Source of the DNA: Chelatococcus sambhunathii
GTDB lineage: Bacteria; Pseudomonadota; Alphaproteobacteria; Rhizobiales; Beijerinckiaceae
Assembly (NCBI RefSeq): GCF_001418005.1
Contig: NZ_LIOL01000003.1
Span: 248,001 to 312,000, forward strand
DNA length: 64,000 nucleotides
Direction of reading: 5' to 3'
Shown: one piece after another, positions 58,922-64,000 of the stretch
Numbering within the stretch: the stretch's first letter is position 1
Layout: each line of letters opens with the position of its first letter
The notes under the pieces: generated by a model
What the model saw: the letters and a program-made list of their open reading frames with translations, nothing else
What the model was told of the DNA's origin: nothing
Database searches by the model: none
Program-made: the position numbers and the translations under genes

Positions 58922-60083
58922 GCTCCGCCCGCCGCGGCGGCAGCATCGCCGCAAGCGTGATGCCGGCGAGCGCGACGACGGCCACGAGGGCGGCGAGGCT
59001 CGGCCAGCCGAGGCTTCCGGCGAGGAGCCCCGCCGCGGCCGGGCCCACGAGCAGCCCGAGGTTGTTGCCCTGCATCAGCAGCCCCATGGTGGCGGCCGCG
59101 CGGTCGGGCCGCGGTGCGTAATGCGGCGCGGCATCGAAGAGGACGACGGGGATGAGGCCGGAGATAGCCGAGAACATGAGGCACGACACATAGGCGCCGG
59201 CACCCGGCATCGACGGGGTGAAGATGCCGAGGCCGCAGACGGCCATGGCCGCGAAGCCGATGACAAGCAGGCCCCGATGGCCCCAGCCCCGGGCGATGAG
59301 GCGGCCGCAGACAAGGTTGCCGCCGGCACTGGCGAGGATGGCGAGTGCGGTCAGCAGGCTCGCCGCCGCCGGCGCGACGGCCAGGCGCTCGCCGAGGATC
59401 GTCGGCAGGAAGCCGAAGGCGGCGAAAAAGGCCATACAGAAGGCCGCGAACAGCCCGGCGAGCAGCCATGGTCCGCGCCTGCCGAGGGTTTCGCGCGCAT
59501 CCGCGCCCATGCCTTCTGGCGGAAGGGGCAGGGAAAGGCTCTTCGTGCGCAGGGCGACGAGCAAGGCACAGCCCGCGAGCAGCGCGGCATTGCCGAGCCA
59601 TAACCCGCGCCAGCCGAGGACGGGCAGCAGCGGTGCCGCGGCGAGGATGATCGTCATGCCCACCGGCATGAAGGTGCTCCACAGCGCGAAGACCCGGCCG
59701 GCGCGAGGCGCGGGCGTGATCGCCGCGAGAAGCGCCGGAGCCGCGACGACGACCGCGAGGAAGCCGAGGCCTTCGATGGCGCGGCTCGCGAGGAGGAGGG
59801 GCGCGCCGCCGGCGCCGGCCCCGATGGCGCTGCCGAGCGCCTGCAGGAGAAGGCCGCCGACGGCGAGCCGGCGCATGCCGGCGCGCCCTGCCGCGAGGCC
59901 GATCGCCATGCCCGCTACGGCGCCCACGATGGCGAAGGCCGAGAGGAGCCAGCCGGCGGCGGCAAGGGATAGGCCGAGATCCGCACGCACCGCCTCCAGC
60001 GCCAGCGGCGCCTTGCCGACCTGGAAGGCGGACAAGATGCCGGCGCCGACGATGAGGCCCGTCGTGCCGCGCCCGCCGGTCAT
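58884..60083 (-). CDS. MFS transporter
   Basis: The 399-residue protein has twelve predicted membrane helices in two halves. It carries [10 protein letters not shown] in the loop after helix 2 and the charged central loop [18 protein letters not shown] (about 180-197). It resembles the CynX/NimT branch of the major facilitator superfamily. Its start overlaps the WrbA stop by 4 bp, so the two are one leftward operon, perhaps a quinone or drug stress unit. Its 3' end overlaps the RES gene by 38 bp. Confidence 0.87.
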   Translation of the reverse strand: MTGGRGTTGLIVGAGILSAFQVGKAPLALEAVRADLGLSLAAAGWLLSAFAIVGAVAGMAIGLAAGRAGMRRLAVGGLLLQALGSAIGAGAGGAPLLLASRAIEGLGFLAVVVAAPALLAAITPAPRAGRVFALWSTFMPVGMTIILAAAPLLPVLGWRGLWLGNAALLAGCALLVALRTKSLSLPLPPEGMGADARETLGRRGPWLLAGLFAAFCMAFFAAFGFLPTILGERLAVAPAAASLLTALAILASAGGNLVCGRLIARGWGHRGLLVIGFAAMAVCGLGIFTPSMPGAGAYVSCLMFSAISGLIPVVLFDAAPHYAPRPDRAAATMGLLMQGNNLGLLVGPAAAGLLAGSLGWPSLAALVAVVALAGITLAAMLPPRRAELSGGAKPSAAPS

Positions 60084-60772
60084 GCGTCAGCCTTTGCGCG
60101 GATGTCCCGCCGGGCGCGGCCGAAAGCGAGAAGGCCCGCGATCTCGGCGACGTGGCGGCCCTGGAAGCGGGCGCCGGCGAGCTCGTTCTCGCTCGGGCGT
60201 CGGTCGCCGCCGTTGCCGTCGTCGGCGAGCGTGGAAGCGCCGTAGGGCGAGCCGCCGGTGATCTCGTCCATGCGCAATTGACCCTTGAAGGTGTAGGGCA
60301 GGCCGACGACGACCATGCCGAGGTGCATCATGACCACATGCGCCGTCAGGATGGTCGTCTCCTGCCCGCCGTGCTGGCTGCCGGTGGAGGTGAAGACGGC
60401 GCCGACCTTGTCGACCAGCGCGTCCCGCGCCCAGAGCCCGCCGGCCTGGTCGAGGAAGTTCTTCATCTGCGCCGCCATGTTGCCGAAGCGGGTGGGCGTG
60501 CCGATGACGATGGCGTCGTAGTCGGCGAGCTCGGCCACCGCGGCGACGGGCGCCTCCTGCGTCAGGTCGTAGCCGGCCCGGCGCGCCACCTCGTCGGGCA
60601 CCAGCTCCGGTACGCGCTTGACCGCGACCTCGGCTCCGGCCGCGCCGGCCCCTTCGGCGACCGCGGCGGCGAGGGCGGCAATATGGCCGTAGGACGAGTA
60701 ATAGAGGACGAGCACCCGCGGGCGCACCTCGTTGCCGTGCCTGCCGTCCGTTATGTCTTCGCGTGTTCGCAT
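60080..60772 (-). CDS. wrbA: NAD(P)H:quinone oxidoreductase WrbA
   Basis: The 230-residue flavodoxin-like enzyme has the FMN phosphate loop [12 protein letters not shown] (about 20-31), [19 protein letters not shown] (about 90-108), [13 protein letters not shown] and GGSPYGAST, all hallmarks of WrbA. It reduces quinones by two electrons and guards against redox cycling. An N-terminal extension of about 17 residues precedes the usual start. ATG 60772 was chosen because GAGAGG lies 9 nt upstream; ATG 60781 is too close to it. It is divergent from a LysR gene. Confidence 0.92.
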   Translation of the reverse strand: MRTREDITDGRHGNEVRPRVLVLYYSSYGHIAALAAAVAEGAGAAGAEVAVKRVPELVPDEVARRAGYDLTQEAPVAAVAELADYDAIVIGTPTRFGNMAAQMKNFLDQAGGLWARDALVDKVGAVFTSTGSQHGGQETTILTAHVVMMHLGMVVVGLPYTFKGQLRMDEITGGSPYGASTLADDGNGGDRRPSENELAGARFQGRHVAEIAGLLAFGRARRDIRAKADA

Positions 60773-60818
60773 GTCGTGCATCCTCTCAGCGCGTGGCACA
60801 GAAGAGATGGACGCTTGC

Positions 60819-60860
60819 ATCGATCGATATAAGTGAGAAAATTTCGCTCTGAACGATCGA
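60819..60860. promoter_or_regulatory. CGATCGA repeats between wrbA and lysR
   Basis: CGATCGA occurs at 60821-60827 (inside the perfect palindrome ATCGATCGAT, 60819-60828) and again at 60854-60860, 33 bp apart or about three helical turns. The stretch between is AT-rich. Two phased sites are typical of LysR regulation of a divergent gene. Confidence 0.4.
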
Positions 60861-60871
60861 AGATATAGATC

Positions 60872-61819
60872 ATGCTGGATGCACTCACTCTCGATCAGCT
60901 CCGGGTTTTCGTCGCGGTTGCCGAGGCCGGCAGCTTCCGCGCTGCCGCCGCGCGCCTCGGCCGCGTGCAGTCGGCCATCAGCCATGCGATGGCCAATCTC
61001 GAGGCGGAACTCGGCCTTGCCCTGTTCGACCGCTCGGGCCGGCGCCCGGTGCTGACCCGGGAGGGCAGGGCGCTGCTCGAGGATGCGCGGGCGGCGCTGC
61101 TCAAGGTCGATTTCCTGCGCGCCCGGGCACGCGGCCTCTCGCAGGACCTCGAGATCGAGCTGCCGATCGTGGTCGACACGCTCTTTTCCCTGCCCGTCAT
61201 CGCCGCCGCTCTGCGCGACCTCAGGGCGAGCCACCCGTCCGTGGCGGTACGCGTCTCCTTCCTGCCCCTCGGCGGCCCGCTCGTCGCCGTGCGCGAAGGC
61301 CGCTCGACGCTCGGCATCAACGTGGGCGGCGATTTTCCCGACCCGCGCATCGCGCGCCGCATCCTAACGCGGCTCGCCTTCGTCGCCGTCGCCGCCGCCT
61401 CCCATCCGCTCGGCCGGCGCGATCCGCAGGAGCCCCTCGGCACGGAGGACCTCGCCGACCATCTGCAGATCGTGCTCGAAGATTCCTCGCCCCTGTCGCA
61501 GGGGCGGGACTTCGGCGTCCTGTCGCCCAACACATGGCGCGTCGACAGCCAGGAGGTGAAGCACGCCCTCATCATCGGCGGCCTGGGCTGGGGCCGCCTG
61601 CCGTTGTGGCTCGTGGCGCACGATCTCGCCGAGGGCCGCCTGGTGCGGCTCAACGCGACGGCTTTCGGGCCGGGCGGGGAGGCCATCGTCACCGCCTATC
61701 TGGTGCACCGGACGGACGCGCCGCTCGGCCCGGCGGCGCGCGCCTTCGGTGCGGCGCTCGAGCGGCACGCCGTCGCCTGTCCTGCGCTCTTGAGCGGTGA
61801 CAAGCCGGACGCGTCGTGA
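60872..61819 (+). CDS. LysR-family transcriptional regulator
   Basis: The 315-residue protein has the LysR helix-turn-helix (about 4-62: [40 protein letters not shown]) and an effector domain from about 92. It is divergent from wrbA with 99 bp between the starts and probably activates wrbA and the MFS gene in response to a quinone or electrophile. That link is inferred from position. The length is normal. Confidence 0.9.
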   Translation: MLDALTLDQLRVFVAVAEAGSFRAAAARLGRVQSAISHAMANLEAELGLALFDRSGRRPVLTREGRALLEDARAALLKVDFLRARARGLSQDLEIELPIVVDTLFSLPVIAAALRDLRASHPSVAVRVSFLPLGGPLVAVREGRSTLGINVGGDFPDPRIARRILTRLAFVAVAAASHPLGRRDPQEPLGTEDLADHLQIVLEDSSPLSQGRDFGVLSPNTWRVDSQEVKHALIIGGLGWGRLPLWLVAHDLAEGRLVRLNATAFGPGGEAIVTAYLVHRTDAPLGPAARAFGAALERHAVACPALLSGDKPDAS

Positions 61820-61862
61820 GAAGACGGTGTGAGCTCCCGACCCAGCCGCAAGGTGCGACCCC

Positions 61863-62537
61863 ATGCGTATCGAACCCGTCTTCCTGTTCGATCTCGACGG
61901 AACGCTCGTCGACAGCGTCTACCAGCATGTCCTCGCCTGGAAGGAGGCGCTCGATGCCGAGGGCATCGACCTGTCCGTCTGGCGCATCCACCGCAAGATC
62001 GGCATGAGCGGCGGCCTCTTCACCAACCAGCTCCTGCGCGAGACGGGCTTGGACATCTCGGCCGAGCGCGTCGACCGCCTGCGCCAGGGTCACGCGGCGG
62101 CCTACAAACGCCTCGCCGGCCAGGTGCGGCCGCTGCCCGGCGCGCGCGAACTGCTCGCCTGGCTCACCGACAACGGCATTCCCTGGGCAATCGCCACCAG
62201 CGGCCGCATGGAGACGGCAGCGCTCAACATCGAGGCGCTCGGCGTCGACCCTGCCAAGGTGCCGGTCGTCACGCGCGACCAGGTGAAATATGCCAAGCCC
62301 GATCCCGACCTCTTCGTCGCCGCTGCCGGCCGGCTCGGCGCGCCCATCGAGACGGCGGTCGTCGTGGGTGATGCCATCTGGGACATGCTGGCGGCAACGC
62401 GCTGTCGCGCCCTCGGCGTCGGCCTCCTGAGCGGCGGCTACGGCCCGGACGAATTGCGCCAGGCCGGCGCCTTCCGCGTCTACGACGACCCGGCCGACCT
62501 GCTCAAGCACATCGACGAGGTGGGCGGCCGTCGCTAG
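61863..62537 (+). CDS. HAD-superfamily phosphatase, phosphoglycolate phosphatase-like
   Basis: The 224-residue hydrolase has the nucleophile motif DLDGTLVDS (10-18), motif II IATSGR near residue 114, the motif III lysine in KYAKPDPDLF and the motif IV aspartates in VVVGDAIWDM. The cap sits between motifs I and II (subfamily IA). It probably dephosphorylates a small sugar phosphate such as phosphoglycolate. It lies 43 bp after lysR and 38 bp before the YcaQ-like gene. Confidence 0.87.
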   Translation: MRIEPVFLFDLDGTLVDSVYQHVLAWKEALDAEGIDLSVWRIHRKIGMSGGLFTNQLLRETGLDISAERVDRLRQGHAAAYKRLAGQVRPLPGARELLAWLTDNGIPWAIATSGRMETAALNIEALGVDPAKVPVVTRDQVKYAKPDPDLFVAAAGRLGAPIETAVVVGDAIWDMLAATRCRALGVGLLSGGYGPDELRQAGAFRVYDDPADLLKHIDEVGGRR

Positions 62538-62575
62538 CTCCCCCTCATGAGGCGAATCCGGTTATCGTCCGCGCC

Positions 62576-63733
62576 ATGGCGCCCAAGACGACGACACCCC
62601 ATGTGCTTTCCAAGGCCGCGGCCAGGCATATCTGGATCGCCGCGCAGCGGCTCGACACGCCCGAGCCCTTCGGTGCAGGACCGGAGGCGACGCAGGCTGC
62701 GGTCGAACATCTAGGCTATGTCCAGATCGATACCATCAACGTCATCGAGCGCTGCCATCACCACATCCTGTGGACGCGCATCCCGGCCTATCGCCGCGAG
62801 GATCTCGCCCGGGCGCAGAGCGTCGACAAGAGTGTCTTCGAATATTGGACGCACGCCCTGTCCTACGTGCCGACGCGGGACCTGCGCTTCTACCTCGGGG
62901 CGATGAAGCGCTACCGCCGGCAGCCGCGGCCGTGGTTCGCCTCGGTCAAGAAGGCGGATCTCGGCAAGGTGCTGACGCTCGTCAGGAGCGAGGGGCCGCT
63001 GACCATCCGCGACATCGAGGACGACGTCCTCGTCGAGAAGGACCACCCCTGGGCCAGCCGCAAACCGTCGAAGCGGGCGCTGCAGCTTGCATTCTACACG
63101 GGTGTGCTGACGGTCAGCGCCCGCAACGGCATGGTCAAGACCTACGAGCTGATGGAGCGGCATTTCGGCTGGGACGCACCGCCGAAGCCGGCTTCCGAGA
63201 AAGAGCGGGCGGCCTATCTGCTCGACCGCGCGCTGAGGGCGCAGGGGCTCGTGAGCCTCGATTCCATCTGCTATCTCGACGCCGGCAGCAAGCCCGCCGT
63301 GCGGCAGGCGATCGAGGCGCGGGTGCGCCGCAAGGAGCTCGTGCCCGTCGTCCTCGCGGGGGAGGAGAAGCTGCTCCACTGGGCCCGGCCGGAGGTGCTC
63401 GCCACGGCGGGCGGCGCGCCGTCCGATACGGTGCACATCCTTTCGCCCTTCGACCCGCTGATGATCCAGCGCAAGCGCACGCAGCTCTTCTTCGGCTACG
63501 AGCACCGCTTCGAGGCCTATGTGCCGAAGGACAAGCGTCGTCTCGGCTATTTTGCGCTGCCTGTCCTCGTCGGCGACGAGATCGTCGCCGCCATCGACCT
63601 CAAGGCGGACCGGGAGAACGGCAAGCTGCTCATCCAGCAGTGGACTTGGTTCACCGATGGCAGGCGTGACGGCCTGAAGACGCGCATCGACGAGGAACTG
63701 CACCGCTTCGAGCGCTTCCAGCTGGCGCGTTGA
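62576..63733 (+). CDS. YcaQ/AlkX-like winged-helix DNA glycosylase
   Basis: The 385-residue protein belongs to the HTH_42/YcaQ family, which unhooks DNA interstrand crosslinks and removes bulky alkylated bases. The catalytic QxD motif is seen as Gln50-Ile-Asp52 within VQIDTINVIERCHHHILWTR (49-68). Three winged-helix domains make up the fold; the C-terminal segment LMIQRKRTQLFFGYEHRFEAYVP is also typical. In the absence of other repair genes nearby the role is taken from the family. The start at 62576 follows no strong ribosome site. Confidence 0.83.
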   Translation: MAPKTTTPHVLSKAAARHIWIAAQRLDTPEPFGAGPEATQAAVEHLGYVQIDTINVIERCHHHILWTRIPAYRREDLARAQSVDKSVFEYWTHALSYVPTRDLRFYLGAMKRYRRQPRPWFASVKKADLGKVLTLVRSEGPLTIRDIEDDVLVEKDHPWASRKPSKRALQLAFYTGVLTVSARNGMVKTYELMERHFGWDAPPKPASEKERAAYLLDRALRAQGLVSLDSICYLDAGSKPAVRQAIEARVRRKELVPVVLAGEEKLLHWARPEVLATAGGAPSDTVHILSPFDPLMIQRKRTQLFFGYEHRFEAYVPKDKRRLGYFALPVLVGDEIVAAIDLKADRENGKLLIQQWTWFTDGRRDGLKTRIDEELHRFERFQLAR

Positions 63734-63888
63734 CCGGACGGCCCGCTGGATCAGCGCATGTCCTGAAGGCGGTCGCGCAGAGCGCATGTGGCTCGGCAGG
63801 CAGGGCCCTGCGCAGGCCGTGACAAGGCGGGCCCTTCGTGAGAAGAGGGGCATAACTGCCGCGCGATCTGCGATAACAGCCAGGGGCC

Positions 63889-64000
63889 ATGGTCCGCATC
63901 CTCGCCGTCTGCCTCGCCGCCCTGTTCGTCCACCTTGCCCTTCCGGCGACGGCGGCCGGGGCGGGCGCACGTCCCGTGCGGGTCCTGACCTCCTTTCCCC
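63889..64000 (+). CDS. Start of a secreted protein (partial, possibly a solute-binding protein)
   Basis: An ATG at 63889 with CAGGGG upstream opens a frame that runs off the window. The first 22 or so residues (MVRILAVCLAALFVHLALPA) form a clear Sec signal peptide. The next residues, ending in RPVRVLTSFPP-like sequence, resemble the mature start of iron- or polyamine-type periplasmic binding proteins. Only 37 residues are visible, so the class is a guess. The gap 63734-63888 shows nothing else. Confidence 0.5.
   Translation, partial: MVRILAVCLAALFVHLALPATAAGAGARPVRVLTSFP

Overview
The window is 64 kb of GC-rich DNA, dense with genes, from a chromosome or large replicon. Protein styles (ehu/eut/doe ectoine catabolism, EnuR- and AsnC-type regulators, many ABC importers) point to an alphaproteobacterium, most likely Hyphomicrobiales (Rhizobiales). 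I could not fix the genus. I see no tRNA, rRNA, CRISPR array, insertion sequence or phage gene. About a third of the genes belong to five complete ABC importers, so this is a nutrient-scavenging region.

Layout. 1-2056: end of an unidentified gene, a LysR regulator and a divergent DapA-family lyase. 2307-10548: a promoter with a palindromic operator, then a NitT/TauT-type ABC importer, four catabolic enzymes (enolase superfamily, Gfo/Idh/MocA, DUF993, xylose-isomerase-like) and a TetR regulator; the pathway is unidentified. 10638-20831: a ring-cleaving dioxygenase, then a ureide/allantoate-like locus (M20 amidohydrolase, FadR-type GntR, ureidoglycolate lyase, dipeptide-type ABC importer, racemase-like protein). 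21404-27560: SDR, XRE-cupin regulator, aldehyde dehydrogenase, GabT-like aminotransferase and a ThDP enzyme, resembling a GABA/polyamine module.

27890-39460: a long operon with a second dipeptide-type importer, an acetylpolyamine-amidohydrolase-like deacetylase, a GntR regulator, an M20 hydrolase, a kinase plus class III PLP enzyme pair resembling animal hydroxylysine kinase and phospholyase, and an EamA exporter. 39484-52402: an ectoine/hydroxyectoine cluster (asnC, enuR, eutB, eutC, doeA, doeB, ehuBCDA, semialdehyde dehydrogenase, diaminobutyrate transaminase) without eutA. 52435-55648: a glycine betaine/proline-type importer next to it. 55942-64000: periplasmic intradiol dioxygenase, dihaem cytochrome c, an Xre/RES toxin-antitoxin pair whose toxin start looks frameshifted, MFS exporter plus WrbA, LysR, HAD phosphatase, YcaQ-like glycosylase and the start of a secreted protein.

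The best leads are the kinase/phospholyase operon (27.9-39.5 kb), the unidentified sugar-acid-like operon (2.4-9.8 kb), matching 22-bp-spaced direct repeats in front of enuR and eutB, and strong hairpins between the binding-protein and permease genes of all four ABC operons that begin with a binding protein.
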